Shown: piece by piece, positions 1-10,372 of the stretch
Layout: the number at the start of each line of letters is the position of its first letter
Numbering within the stretch: position 1 is the stretch's first letter
Source of the DNA: Novosphingobium sp. Chol11
Lineage (GTDB): Bacteria > Pseudomonadota > Alphaproteobacteria > Sphingomonadales > Sphingomonadaceae
Assembly (NCBI RefSeq): GCF_900218065.1
Contig: NZ_OBMU01000001.1
Coordinates: forward strand, 1,150,919-1,214,918
Length of the DNA: 64,000 bases
Direction of reading: 5' to 3'
The notes under the pieces: generated by a model
Databases searched by the model: none
Seen by the model: only the letters and a program-made list of their open reading frames with translations
What the model was told of the DNA's origin: nothing
Translations under genes and position numbers: made by a program

Positions 1-730
1 GCGCCAGCGCGTAAGCCGCAACGTCCCCAACCACAATCAGCGCCGGGCTTTTTACCTGTTCCCGCACCACCATGTCGCCCAAGTCCGCCAGCAGCGTCCG
101 GAGCGTCCGCATGTTCGCGCGCGTGCCATTTTCCATAACCGCGACCGGAATGGCGGGCGATACGCCATCGGCGATCAGCTTGTCGGCGATGTCGGTCGCC
201 GTCGCCACACCCATATAGATAACCAGCGTGCGGCCATGACCGGCGAGCCCTGACCAGTCCTGATCCGTCAACCCCTTGCATTGCCCCGCCACGAAGGTCA
301 CAGCGCTTGCCGCATCGCGATGGGTAAGGGGAAGCTGCGCCTGCGCCGCACAGCCGATCGCTGCGCTGATGCCAGGCACGATTTCGACCGGCACGCCAGC
401 CTTGCGGCATGCCTCCATCTCCTCACCACCGCGCCCGAAAACAAACGGATCGCCGCCCTTCAGCCGCACGACGCTGCGTCCGGCAAGCGCCAATTGCACG
501 AGCAGGGCGTTGATGCCCTCCTGTGGCATCGAGTGACGGCTGCGCTGTTTGGCAACGGAAATCAGTTCGGCTTCAGGCGAGGCCATCGCCAATATCTCGG
601 CCGACACCAGCCCGTCGTGCACGACGACATCCGCCTGCGCGATCAACCGCGCAGCGCGTAACGTCAGCAGTTCCGGATCACCCGGGCCCGCGCCGACGAG
701 AAAAACGGTAGCAGGTAGTTGTTCGGCCAT
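1..730 (-). CDS. cobA: Uroporphyrinogen-III C-methyltransferase (SUMT), C-terminus cut by window edge
   Basis: The protein starts at the ATG at 728-730 (MAEQLPATVFLVGAGPGDPE) and stays open to base 1, giving about 243 residues of a family usually 250-280 long. It has the SUMT N-terminal GAGPGDPELLT loop, a VVHDGLVS segment, the RLKGGDPFVFGRGGEE motif, a PGISAA segment and a VIYMGV segment, all signatures of the tetrapyrrole methylase fold. SUMT makes precorrin-2 from uroporphyrinogen III with two S-adenosylmethionines, the branch point to siroheme and cobalamin. There is no fused CysG dehydrogenase domain in front, so this is the stand-alone type. Cobyric acid synthase lies about 15 kb away, so the product could feed cobalamin as well as siroheme. 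The identification is firm; the choice of siroheme or B12 role is inference. Confidence 0.93.
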   Translation of the reverse strand, partial: MAEQLPATVFLVGAGPGDPELLTLRAARLIAQADVVVHDGLVSAEILAMASPEAELISVAKQRSRHSMPQEGINALLVQLALAGRSVVRLKGGDPFVFGRGGEEMEACRKAGVPVEIVPGISAAIGCAAQAQLPLTHRDAASAVTFVAGQCKGLTDQDWSGLAGHGRTLVIYMGVATATDIADKLIADGVSPAIPVAVMENGTRANMRTLRTLLADLGDMVVREQVKSPALIVVGDVAAYALA

Positions 731-820
731 GCTGGGCAGATGGCGGAAGCGCGCAACGGTTTCAATTCAGAATGCTTTGCCGATGGCGAAGGAAAATTTG
801 GGGCCATACTATCCCACCTC

Positions 821-846
821 GTCATCCCAGCTTCCGCCAGAATGAC
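821..846. repeat. Short palindromic intergenic repeat (GTCAT...ATGAC family, minimal copy)
   Basis: Between cobA and astD, GTCAT (821-825) and ATGAC (842-846) flank a core beginning CCCAGCTTCCGC. The same outer GTCA.../...TGAC ends and CCAGC core recur at 58016-58094 and inside glyS at 12145-12215. This copy has a single arm set rather than the paired arms of the longer copies. Confidence 0.6.
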
Positions 847-865
847 GGAAGCGGCGAGATGAACC

Positions 866-2299
866 TCAATCTCCCATCCCACTGACATCCACTTCCTTCA
901 GCCCGATCCCAATCGAAGCTCTGGGCTGCTCGATCTCCGCCGATGAAACCGGGTAAGCGCAATAATCGGCTGCATAATAAGCGCTCGGCCGGTGATTGCC
1001 CGAAATACCCTGACCTCCGAAAGGCGCAGACGATGACGCCCCGTTGGTCGGCCTGTTCCAGTTGACGATCCCCGCCCGGATATTCGCCCAGAATTGGTTA
1101 TACAGCTCCGGCGATCCACCGATCAGTGATGCAGAAAGGCCATAACGGCTATTATTCGCCTCGGCGATCGCAGCCGGGAAATCGGGGACGCGGATCACCT
1201 GCAACAAGGGCCCGAACAACTCCACGTCGGGGCGCTCGCTCATGTTGGTCACGTCGATGATCGCGGGGCTCAACAAAGGCCGGTCTTCCGACAGCCGGAC
1301 GAGATGCTTTATCGGCCGCCCGCCATGGCTCATCAGATAGAGGAAGCTTTCGGTGAGTTGGTCCGCTGCCTGATTGTCGATGACCGGCCCCATGAAAGGC
1401 GCAGGATCGGCATGGGGATGATCGATGATCAGCCGATCGGCGACTTTCTTGACCTCGCCGATCAACATATCGGCCAGTTCTTCCTTGACGATCAACCGGC
1501 TCGCGGCCGTGCAGCGCTGACCGCTCGACAGGAAAGCCGATTGCACGACCAGGACGGCGGCGCTGGCGATATCGCCGGTATCCCAGACGACGATCGGATT
1601 GTTGCCGCCCATTTCCAACGCCAATATCTTGCCCGGATTATGGGCGAACTGGCGATTGATCGTCAGTCCCGTAGCGGCCGAACCGGTGAAGAGAATGCCG
1701 TTGACGTCCTCATGCGCGGTAAGCGCTTTGCCCTCGTCCGGCCCGCCCAGCACCAGCCGCACGACGTCCTGCGGGACGCCCGCTTCATGGTAGAAGCGCA
1801 CCAGCATCTCGCCCACTGCTGGCGTCTTTTCCGACGGCTTGAACAGCACGCCATTCCCGGCGAGCAGGGCAGGCACGATATGGCCGTTGGGCAGATGAGC
1901 GGGGAAATTATAAGGGCCAAGCACTGCCATCACGCCATGCGGCTTGTGCCGGACGGATTGGCGAGCACCCATCGCCGCTTCCAGCCGCCGCTGGCCGGTA
2001 CGTTCCGAATAGGCGGCCACCGAGATATCCACCTTGTTCATCACAGCCGTCACTTCGGTCCGCGCATCCCAAAGCGGCTTTCCGGTCTCCCGTGCGATCA
2101 GGTCCGCCAGCGCCTCCTCATTGGCGCGCACGACATTGACGAAACGGCGCAGCGTCTCGATACGATAGGAAATCGGCTGAGCCGCCCAGGACGGCCATGC
2201 TGCCCTGACCGTCGCAACCTCCGCCTCCACATCGCTGGCATTTCCCTGCCACAGCAGTGCACCGGTGGCGGGTTCAGTTGAAGTCAGCGTTGCGGACAT
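866..2299 (-). CDS. astD: N-succinylglutamate 5-semialdehyde dehydrogenase
   Basis: A 477-residue aldehyde dehydrogenase. Visible motifs are VLGPYNFPAHLPNGH (about 126-140), the NAD-binding FTGSAATG (204-211), the general base Glu229 in LALEMGGNN and the catalytic Cys263 in SGQRCTAASR. The AstD-like LPNGHIVPALLAGN segment and the length match the enzyme oxidising succinylglutamate semialdehyde to succinylglutamate, step four of the arginine succinyltransferase pathway. astB and astA lie about 16 kb away on the same strand (17993-20268), which supports this substrate over a generic aldehyde. The start is the ATG at 2297-2299. No astC or astE is in the window. The family is certain; the substrate is likely. 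Confidence 0.88.
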   Translation of the reverse strand: MSATLTSTEPATGALLWQGNASDVEAEVATVRAAWPSWAAQPISYRIETLRRFVNVVRANEEALADLIARETGKPLWDARTEVTAVMNKVDISVAAYSERTGQRRLEAAMGARQSVRHKPHGVMAVLGPYNFPAHLPNGHIVPALLAGNGVLFKPSEKTPAVGEMLVRFYHEAGVPQDVVRLVLGGPDEGKALTAHEDVNGILFTGSAATGLTINRQFAHNPGKILALEMGGNNPIVVWDTGDIASAAVLVVQSAFLSSGQRCTAASRLIVKEELADMLIGEVKKVADRLIIDHPHADPAPFMGPVIDNQAADQLTESFLYLMSHGGRPIKHLVRLSEDRPLLSPAIIDVTNMSERPDVELFGPLLQVIRVPDFPAAIAEANNSRYGLSASLIGGSPELYNQFWANIRAGIVNWNRPTNGASSSAPFGGQGISGNHRPSAYYAADYCAYPVSSAEIEQPRASIGIGLKEVDVSGMGD

Positions 2300-2388
2300 A
2301 TACTTGGTATGGCGGATAACGGCCCGTTAGGGAAGCGGCGGGAGGTCAAGGAGTTCGTCCGTTAATAGCCGCCCGCAGCGTCACGACG

Positions 2389-3489
2389 TCAGACGTTGAA
2401 GCGGAACAGCATGATGTCGCCGTCCTGGGTTACATAATCCTTGCCTTCGGACCGCCACTTGCCCGCTTCCTTGGCTCCAGCCTCGCCATTGAACTGGACA
2501 TAGTCGGCATAGGCCATGGTTTCGGCGCGGATGAAGCCTTTTTCAAAGTCGGTATGGATTGCGCCGGCCGCTTGTGGAGCCTTCGATCCCTTTGCGACCG
2601 TCCAGGCGCGCGCTTCCTTCGGGCCAACGGTGAAGAAGGTGATGAGGCCCAGCAATTCATAACCCGCGCGGATAATGCGGGCGAGGCCTGCTTCGGTCAG
2701 GCCCAGAGCTTCCAGATATTCGGCACGCTCTTCAACCGGCATGGTGATAAGTTCGGCTTCGATCGCAGCGGATACGATCACTGCCTTCGCGCCTTCGGCC
2801 GCTGCCTTTTCGAACACGCGAGCGGAGTGCGCATTACCCTCTGCAGCTGCCTCTTCCTCGACATTGCAGACATAAAGAACGGGCTTGGCGGTCAGCAACT
2901 GGGCTTGCTGGAAAATGCGAGCTTCCTCGTCATCGCCGGGTTGCGTCAGCCGCGCGGGCTTGCCGTCGCGCAGCAGGTCCAGCGCCTTGCCCAATACCGA
3001 CGCCGCCGCCTTGGCTTCCTTGTCTCCCTGCGCCGCCTTCTTGGCGAAGTTCGGGACACGCTTTTCCAGGCTTTCCAGGTCAGCCAGCATCAATTCGGTC
3101 TCGACCGTCTCCGCATCGGCGATGGGATCGACCTTGCCTTCGACGTGGGTGATGTCGCCATCTTCAAAACAGCGCAGCACATGGACGATGGCGTCCGTTT
3201 CGCGGATGTTGGCGAGAAACTGATTGCCAAGTCCTTCACCCTTGGACGCGCCTCGCACCAGGCCTGCAATGTCAACGAAGGACAGCTGCGTTTCGATGAT
3301 CTTGGCGCTGCCGCCGATCTTGGCGATGGTCTGGAGCCGGTCGTCGGGTACGGCCACGCGGCCTTCATTGGGCTCGATCGTGCAGAAGGGATAGTTCGCC
3401 GCCTGCGCAGCCTGCGTTTCGGTCAGCGCATTGAAAAGGGTGGACTTGCCCACATTGGGAAGCCCGACGATACCGCAACGAAAACCCAT
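2389..3489 (-). CDS. ychF: Redox-regulated ATPase YchF (Obg-related)
   Basis: A 366-residue protein of the usual YchF length. The P-loop GLPNVGKST is at residues 9-17, and the switch region carries DIAGLVRGASKGEGLGN (about 73-89). In place of the GTPase NKxD motif there is CNVEEE, the change known to make YchF prefer ATP. The C-terminus carries the TGS domain (FFTVGPKEARAWTV, then IHTDFEKGFIRAE). YchF binds ribosomes and is linked to translation and oxidative-stress responses in the cytoplasm. It stands alone, 69 bases from the next minus-strand gene; pairing with pth is common in other bacteria, and pth lies 2.6 kb upstream here. Confidence 0.97.
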   Translation of the reverse strand: MGFRCGIVGLPNVGKSTLFNALTETQAAQAANYPFCTIEPNEGRVAVPDDRLQTIAKIGGSAKIIETQLSFVDIAGLVRGASKGEGLGNQFLANIRETDAIVHVLRCFEDGDITHVEGKVDPIADAETVETELMLADLESLEKRVPNFAKKAAQGDKEAKAAASVLGKALDLLRDGKPARLTQPGDDEEARIFQQAQLLTAKPVLYVCNVEEEAAAEGNAHSARVFEKAAAEGAKAVIVSAAIEAELITMPVEERAEYLEALGLTEAGLARIIRAGYELLGLITFFTVGPKEARAWTVAKGSKAPQAAGAIHTDFEKGFIRAETMAYADYVQFNGEAGAKEAGKWRSEGKDYVTQDGDIMLFRFNV

Positions 3490-3558
3490 GGACCTGCCTT
3501 CACGTCAAAATGATGGCCGGGCCGATAGCCTGTTCCGCGTCCGAAGGCCAGCCTGTGC

Positions 3559-4263
3559 TCAGCGCCGGAAGAAGAGCGTCACGGATGCGACGTGATTCAC
3601 GCGCTCGTTCCCGCCCCGCTGGTTGATCAGTTGATTGAGATAGCCGATCTCGGCGGTGGATTTGCCCATCAGCTTGACCTCCGCCCCGACGAAGCTGCGC
3701 AATTGGTCGAAGCCCGCCCGTTGCCCCCAATTCGTGCTGTTGAGCGCTGCGAATCCCTCGGCGTAGACCAGTGCATTGACCGCTTGGCTGCCGGGCTTCA
3801 GCGGCTTTTCATAACGTAGCATTTCCCGCAGCCGCCATCCCATGCCGCTGCCGTCCGAACGCCAGCGCTGCTCCAGCCGCGTTCGGGACGAAAATTCGCC
3901 ACCCCTCGGCTTGCCGATCGTCCAGCTGATCTGCTGGAAGCTGCGCTCTTCATTAACGTCGCGCCCGCCCTGCGACGGCAGGACGATGTTCCCGTAGCCC
4001 TGATAGATGGACAACTCGGGCGACAGCTTCCACCCCACCGCGCCTCGGAGGATGGTCTGGTCGGCTTGCGACGCGCCATTGCCGAAGCGGGGCTGAATTT
4101 CGGCGAAATAGATGAGCTTTCCGCTCACCGGACCCATCGCTGTCAGGTTGAGCCAGACCTGCTCATCTTCGGCTGTCGCGGCATGTGCAGCAGCGTCGGT
4201 CAAAAGGGTCGAGGCACTCAAGAGAGCGCCGAAAAAATGAACAGCAGGGCGAGGTCGGAACAT
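3559..4263 (-). CDS. DUF2490-like exported protein
   Basis: A 234-residue protein with a probable signal peptide (a hydrophobic stretch in residues 8-28 ending ADAAAHA). The body has alternating polar and aromatic strands such as EDEQVWLNLTAMGPVSGKL, RTRLEQRWRSDGSGMGWRLR and VNALVYAEGFAALNST, the look of a small outer-membrane beta barrel, and ends HVASVTLFFRR with the terminal aromatic-rich strand typical of barrels. This matches the DUF2490 family, whose function is unknown. It is not obviously linked to either neighbour. The family assignment is from memory of its pattern; the outer-membrane location is inference. Confidence 0.7.
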   Translation of the reverse strand: MFRPRPAVHFFGALLSASTLLTDAAAHAATAEDEQVWLNLTAMGPVSGKLIYFAEIQPRFGNGASQADQTILRGAVGWKLSPELSIYQGYGNIVLPSQGGRDVNEERSFQQISWTIGKPRGGEFSSRTRLEQRWRSDGSGMGWRLREMLRYEKPLKPGSQAVNALVYAEGFAALNSTNWGQRAGFDQLRSFVGAEVKLMGKSTAEIGYLNQLINQRGGNERVNHVASVTLFFRR

Positions 4264-4324
4264 GGGGCGTCCCTAGTCTCTCGCCCTTGCCATCCGATTT
4301 CCTTCCGGTGACTTTTTATGTCCG

Positions 4325-5989
<1,665 letters not shown>

Positions 5990-6093
5990 CTATGGCGCTT
6001 GGATGCTGCGTTGCGCAATGCGTCGCCCAGATTTCACCGTGCGGGCAGGGCGGCGGGCCGTGGACTCATAACTTTCCCCGCAGTCTCTGCTGA

Positions 6094-6663
6094 TCAGTCC
6101 GCGAGCCTTAGCGCAACCTCATTCATGAAGCGGGCGTCATCGCCCTTCGCCAGCCACTCTGCCTCCGCGCCGATCGCTCCCAGCATATCGGCCAGTGCGT
6201 CCATCTCGCTCTTGTGATAATTGCCCAGCACATAGCCATGCACCCGGTCCTTGTGCCCCGGATGGCCAATGCCGATCCGCACGCGCCGGAAATCCGCGCC
6301 GATGTGCGCGTCCGTCGACCGCAGGCCATTATGCCCAGCATTGCCACCGCCGCGCTTCACCTTCACCTTCATCGGCGCGAGGTCCAGCTCGTCGTGGAAG
6401 ACGGTCACATCCTGCGGCGTCAGTTTGTAGAAGCGCATGGCCTCCCCGACTGAACGGCCGCTTTCGTTCATGAAGGTGGCGGGCTTCAGCAGGACGATCT
6501 TCTCTGTTCCGATGCGGCCTTCCTGCACCCAGCCATGAAACTGCTTTTTGGGTGGGGAGAAGCGATACATGTCGGCAATGACGTCAGCCGCCATGAAGCC
6601 GACATTGTGCCGGTGCATCGCATATTGGGTGCCCGGATTGCCGAGGCCTGCCCAGATCTGCAT
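6094..6663 (-). CDS. pth: Peptidyl-tRNA hydrolase
   Basis: A 189-residue protein starting MQIWAGLGNPGTQYAMHRHN, the standard Pth N-terminus with the substrate Asn9 and catalytic His19. Further family motifs are KPATFMNESGRSV, FHDELDL (the aspartate that supports the catalytic His) and RGGGNAGHNGLRS. It frees tRNA from prematurely dropped peptidyl-tRNA. A longer in-frame reading extends to 6852, but its extra residues come from the intergenic repeat at 6692-6796 and from rplY sequence, so the ATG at 6661-6663 is chosen. rplY lies directly upstream on the same strand, the usual rplY-pth pairing of a ribosomal protein with a translation-rescue enzyme. Confidence 0.97.
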   Translation of the reverse strand: MQIWAGLGNPGTQYAMHRHNVGFMAADVIADMYRFSPPKKQFHGWVQEGRIGTEKIVLLKPATFMNESGRSVGEAMRFYKLTPQDVTVFHDELDLAPMKVKVKRGGGNAGHNGLRSTDAHIGADFRRVRIGIGHPGHKDRVHGYVLGNYHKSEMDALADMLGAIGAEAEWLAKGDDARFMNEVALRLAD

Positions 6664-6691
6664 CCGTATCTCCCAGCCTGTATAACAACAA

Positions 6692-6796
6692 AGCCCCGTT
6701 CGCTCTGAGCTTGTCCAAGGGCTCGCCTGAACGAAATGAAGGCATTCTTCGCTTCGTTCAGTTGAGGCTTCGGCTTCGCTCAGCCCGAACGGGGCT
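6692..6796. repeat. Long imperfect palindromic repeat between rplY and pth
   Basis: Perfect 11-base arms AGCCCCGTTCG (6692-6702) and CGAACGGGGCT (6786-6796) enclose inner partial arms (CTCTGAGC with GCTCAG, and GAACGAA with TTCGTTC). The left part, with TGAGCTTGTCCAAGGGCTC, closely matches the left part of the element at 62321-62397. It sits within a likely co-transcribed pair, so it would be transcribed as a long hairpin. Confidence 0.75.
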
Positions 6797-6820
6797 GCTT
6801 TAGTCGTAACGGAAGAAGGC

Positions 6821-7435
6821 TTATTCGCCTTCCGCCGGAGTCTCGTTGTCACCCTCGGCGCTCTTCAGGGCAGACGGAGCAACGATGGTCGCGACGGTGA
6901 AGTCGGTTTCATCATGCGCAGCCTTGGCGCCACGGGGCAGCTTCACAGCGCCGATGTGGATCGATTCACCGACGTCGAGACCCTTGAGGTCCACGACTAC
7001 GTCGTCGGGGATTTCGGCCGCATCGACAATCAGTTCGATGTCATGCGCGACGATGTTGAGAACGCCGCCCTTCTTGAGGCCAGGCGAAGCGTCTTCATTT
7101 TCGAAGCGCACCGGCACGTTGACGTGGACGGTGGCATGTTCCGAAACGCGCAGGAAGTCGGCGTGCAGCGGACGGTCGGTCACGGGATGGAAAGCGACGT
7201 CCTTGGCAAGGGTACGAACCTTGTTGCCGCCGACTTCCACAAAAACGACCGAATTGAAGAAGTGGCCGGTGCCGAGCAGCTTGTTGAGGAGCTTTTCCTC
7301 GACGTGGATCGACTGGGGTTCTTCGTTGTTACCATAGATGACGGCGGGTACGCGGCCCTCACGGCGGAGAGCGCGGGAGGCTCCCTTGCCTGCCCGATCG
7401 CGTGCCTCGGCCGACAGCGTAAGCTGCTCGCTCAT
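6821..7435 (-). CDS. rplY: 50S ribosomal protein L25, Ctc (long) form
   Basis: A 204-residue protein starting [20 protein letters not shown]. It has the L25 5S-rRNA-binding domain (residues 1 to about 95, with [16 protein letters not shown] and the HADFLRV segment) followed by the C-terminal TL5/Ctc beta domain ([17 protein letters not shown], then [19 protein letters not shown]). The acidic tail [18 protein letters not shown] end is common for this form. It binds 5S rRNA in the large subunit. It is followed by pth at a gap of 157 bases that contains the repeat at 6692-6796. Confidence 0.96.
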   Translation of the reverse strand: MSEQLTLSAEARDRAGKGASRALRREGRVPAVIYGNNEEPQSIHVEEKLLNKLLGTGHFFNSVVFVEVGGNKVRTLAKDVAFHPVTDRPLHADFLRVSEHATVHVNVPVRFENEDASPGLKKGGVLNIVAHDIELIVDAAEIPDDVVVDLKGLDVGESIHIGAVKLPRGAKAAHDETDFTVATIVAPSALKSAEGDNETPAEGE

Positions 7436-7546
7436 TGCGTGTCTCCAAAAGCTGATATGTCAAAACCTCCCGCAACGCCTCCAGGGATGACCATCACGGG
7501 AAGGCGGCCCTGTAGCAGAAAAGCGGGCAATGGCAAGGGCGCGGCG

Positions 7547-8425
7547 TTATTGCACCCGTGTCATCCTGTATCCGCGCTCTTCCAGCAAGCTGATGAGATT
7601 GTCCCGCCCGGTCAGATGTCCGGTGCCGACCGCTATGAACGGCCGGCCCCTCAATTGGGCGATCGCAACGCTCCAGTCCCGGTTGCGCGCGACGAGCACG
7701 GCTTGCTCAACAGCTGGATCGGGCCGCTCTCCGACTTGCTCCTCGCGCGCAATCGCGGCCATGTCGCCCTTCAGCCAGGCTTTCAGGATCCGCTCGTAAA
7801 GCGCCTTCATGTCCTCCGCTTCCGCCACCGTTTGCGTCAGAAGTCGCCGCTGCGATGCTTCCGGCAAGGTATCGAAAGCACCGAACTGCCGCGCGACCGT
7901 CTCCAGTCCGTTGATCGGCTTGCCCGTATCCCGGAACGCCTCGATCAACACGGTCTCCACCCCTGCGCTGGCGCTTAGATGGAGGGATTGCTGTGCCGCC
8001 GCCGACAAGAGCATGGCCGCCGCCCAGCTTTCATAGCCCGACATGAGCCGCAAGTCGGCCCCGCCATCATCAGCGACCCGCCGCAATTCGGCCTGCTCGG
8101 ACGCAGGCACCCGGGCCTCGAGCGGCGGGAGGCCGGGACTGCGACCCATCTTCTCGAACAAGGCCCTGGTTCGCTGCGAGTCCTGTATCTCGGCGGATTC
8201 CAGCACCAGCCGGTCGGCATCCCCGATCGCGCGGTCTATGTCACCGGTCCGCCAATCGACACCGCGAGGCAACACATGGATCGTGCCGAACAGCCAGCCA
8301 TCCAGCCCATGCCCCTGCACCTGCAACAGCGCAGGCCCGTCTTCAACCGGCGGCGGGCCCTGCTCCCGTCCGCAAGCCGCCACGAGCAGCAGCACGCATA
8401 AACCCAGCCATCGCAGCCAGCTCAC
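7547..8425 (-). CDS. TraB/GumN family lipoprotein (first of a tandem pair)
   Basis: A 292-residue protein with a short lipoprotein signal (LRWLGLCVLLLVAACGRE, lipobox VAAC, Cys18). The body has the TraB/GumN hallmarks: GWLFGTIHVLPRGVDW near the N-terminus with the GTIH metal-like motif, LVLESAE, and the C-terminal FIAVGTGHLTGRDNLISLLEERGY. This superfamily is related to metal-dependent erythromycin-esterase/Tiki-type hydrolases, but bacterial members have no settled function. The start is a GTG that overlaps the stop of the upstream paralogue as GTGA (8422-8425), so the two are translated as a coupled pair. Probably anchored in the envelope. Confidence 0.86.
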   Translation of the reverse strand: MSWLRWLGLCVLLLVAACGREQGPPPVEDGPALLQVQGHGLDGWLFGTIHVLPRGVDWRTGDIDRAIGDADRLVLESAEIQDSQRTRALFEKMGRSPGLPPLEARVPASEQAELRRVADDGGADLRLMSGYESWAAAMLLSAAAQQSLHLSASAGVETVLIEAFRDTGKPINGLETVARQFGAFDTLPEASQRRLLTQTVAEAEDMKALYERILKAWLKGDMAAIAREEQVGERPDPAVEQAVLVARNRDWSVAIAQLRGRPFIAVGTGHLTGRDNLISLLEERGYRMTRVQ

Positions 8426-9345
8426 TCAACAACCCTGACCGAAGCCACGCCCAGATCCTTGAGCTGGTCCTGCACGCTGCCCTTGCCCGCCAGATGCCCG
8501 GCGCCCACGGCAATGAAGACGGTTCCGGGCTGCGCCAGCCGCTCCTTGATCCACTTGGCCCAACTGCCATTCCGCTGGATCAGCAGCACCTGCGCCAGCT
8601 CCGGCGTGGCCTCCAGCGATTCATTCATCTCTGCTGCCAACTTGGCGGGATCGCCCTCCTGCCAATGCGCGATCAGCCGGGAAAATTCCTTATCCATCTC
8701 CGGCAACCCGTCGACGGTTGCGGTCAGGAACTTGACCTGACTGACCATCGGTAGTCCGGCGAAGTAGCCAAGCTGCTGTTCTATCGTCTCCAGCGCGCCG
8801 ACCTTCTTGCCCGCAGCCTTGGCCGCTGCTGTCAGGATCTTCTCGGCGCCCAGATCGGCTTCGTAGCCCAGCTTCTCAAGAGGCTTCACCGCCAGCGCCA
8901 TCCCGGCCATCCAGGGATTGAATGGCTCGAACATCTGCCAGGGCAATCCGTTCGCCGCCATCGCTGCCTGATATTTCCCGCGCATAGCCGGGGCGAGCCG
9001 ATCCGACAGCTTCACGCCGTCGCGCGCCAGACCCTTGTGCGCCATGGCGGCGGCCATCGCCTGCGGATCGTCTGGCTCGACAATCTCCAAAATCAGCTCG
9101 TCAGAGCCGTCGAATGCCCGCTTCACGCCGCCCTTGAACCACTCCGTCCGTGGTTTCAGTACATGGACAGTGCCGAACAGATAGATGGTCGTGTCCTCGT
9201 CCCGCACCTGCCACAGCGCAGGCGTCACATAGCCGGACTTCGCAATCGGCGGGCGCGCCGTGGCTTGCTGCTCCTGCGCGCAGCCACTCAACATCAACAG
9301 GCCCGCCGCCACCAGGCGGGAAAGCGACCATCTCATACCGCGCAT
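8422..9345 (-). CDS. TraB/GumN family lipoprotein (second of a tandem pair)
   Basis: A 307-residue protein from the ATG at 9343-9345; in-frame starts at 9378 (ATG), 9402 (TTG) and 9336 (ATG) are also possible. The start chosen gives a normal lipoprotein signal ending LLMLSGCAQE, with lipobox LSGC. Family motifs are TTIYLFGTVHVLKPRTEW, ELILEIVE and the C-terminal VFIAVGAGHLAGKGSVQDQL. It aligns with its downstream neighbour across its whole length, so the pair looks like an old tandem duplication. The physiological substrate is unknown. Confidence 0.84.
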   Translation of the reverse strand: MRGMRWSLSRLVAAGLLMLSGCAQEQQATARPPIAKSGYVTPALWQVRDEDTTIYLFGTVHVLKPRTEWFKGGVKRAFDGSDELILEIVEPDDPQAMAAAMAHKGLARDGVKLSDRLAPAMRGKYQAAMAANGLPWQMFEPFNPWMAGMALAVKPLEKLGYEADLGAEKILTAAAKAAGKKVGALETIEQQLGYFAGLPMVSQVKFLTATVDGLPEMDKEFSRLIAHWQEGDPAKLAAEMNESLEATPELAQVLLIQRNGSWAKWIKERLAQPGTVFIAVGAGHLAGKGSVQDQLKDLGVASVRVVE

Positions 9346-9499
9346 CGATCCATCATCATCAGCAAACTTCGCATCCATGCGGGGCAGGGGGGATTTGGGC
9401 AAGCGGATTAGTGCCTGCCTAGCCGCTTTTCCTTGACCCTAAAGCCCTCCTGCGCCAAGGCGCGCGCGATCAAACCGTCATTTTCGCAAGGGACCGTCC

Positions 9500-10372
9500 G
9501 TGGCGACAGGCAAGCCGCTTTCCTTTCAGGACCTGATCCTCACCCTGCATGCCTATTGGGGCCGCCAGGGCTGCGTGATCCTGCAACCCTATGACATGGA
9601 AGTCGGCGCGGGCACCTTTCACCCTGCCACCACCTTGCGCAGCCTCGGTCCGGACGCCTGGAACGCTGCCTATGTGCAGCCCAGCCGCCGCCCGACCGAT
9701 GGCCGCTATGGCGAAAATCCCAATCGCCTCCAGCATTATTACCAATATCAGGTCATCATGAAGCCGTCCCCGGCGAACCTTCAGGAGCTTTATCTGGGCT
9801 CGCTGGTGGAGATCGGCATCGATCCGCTCGTCCACGACATCCGCTTTGTCGAGGACGATTGGGAAAGCCCGACGCTCGGCGCCTGGGGCCTGGGCTGGGA
9901 AGTCTGGTGTGACGGCATGGAAGTCACCCAGTTCACCTATTTCCAGCAGATGGGCGGCTTCGATTGCAAGCCTGTCGCGGGCGAGCTGACCTACGGCCTC
10001 GAACGCCTCGCCATGTATATTCAGGGCGTCGACAGTGTCTATGATCTGAAGTTCAACGACGCGGGCGTGACCTATGGCGACGTCTTCCTTGCCAATGAAC
10101 AACAGATGTCGAAATGGAATTTCGAGATCGCCGACACCGAAAAGCTGTTCCGCTGGTTCAAGGATGCCGAAGCCGAGTGCAAGGCGTCGCTGGAAGCAGG
10201 CGTCCCGCTCGCCGCCTATGATCAGGCGATCAAGGCAAGCCATGTCTTCAACCTGCTCCAGGCGCGCGGCGTCATCTCCGTCCAGGAACGCGCCAGCTAC
10301 ATCGGCCGCGTCCGCGACCTCGCCAAGGGTTCGTGTGAGAAGTGGATGGAAGTAAACGGGTGGGCCGCGTGA
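9500..10372 (+). CDS. glyQ: Glycyl-tRNA synthetase alpha subunit
   Basis: A 290-residue protein, the usual GlyQ length, starting at a GTG (9500-9502) behind AAGGGA. It has the very conserved [52 protein letters not shown] and the class II catalytic-core segments ([27 protein letters not shown]). It forms the alpha2beta2 bacterial GlyRS with GlyS and carries the glycine activation site. Its TGA overlaps the glyS ATG by one base, so the subunits are translationally coupled. Confidence 0.98.
   Translation: MATGKPLSFQDLILTLHAYWGRQGCVILQPYDMEVGAGTFHPATTLRSLGPDAWNAAYVQPSRRPTDGRYGENPNRLQHYYQYQVIMKPSPANLQELYLGSLVEIGIDPLVHDIRFVEDDWESPTLGAWGLGWEVWCDGMEVTQFTYFQQMGGFDCKPVAGELTYGLERLAMYIQGVDSVYDLKFNDAGVTYGDVFLANEQQMSKWNFEIADTEKLFRWFKDAEAECKASLEAGVPLAAYDQAIKASHVFNLLQARGVISVQERASYIGRVRDLAKGSCEKWMEVNGWAA

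Noticed and set aside
6664..6852. N-terminal extension of Pth
   Set aside because: The frame is open but translates the palindromic repeat and the rplY tail; all Pth family similarity begins at MQIWAGLGNPG.
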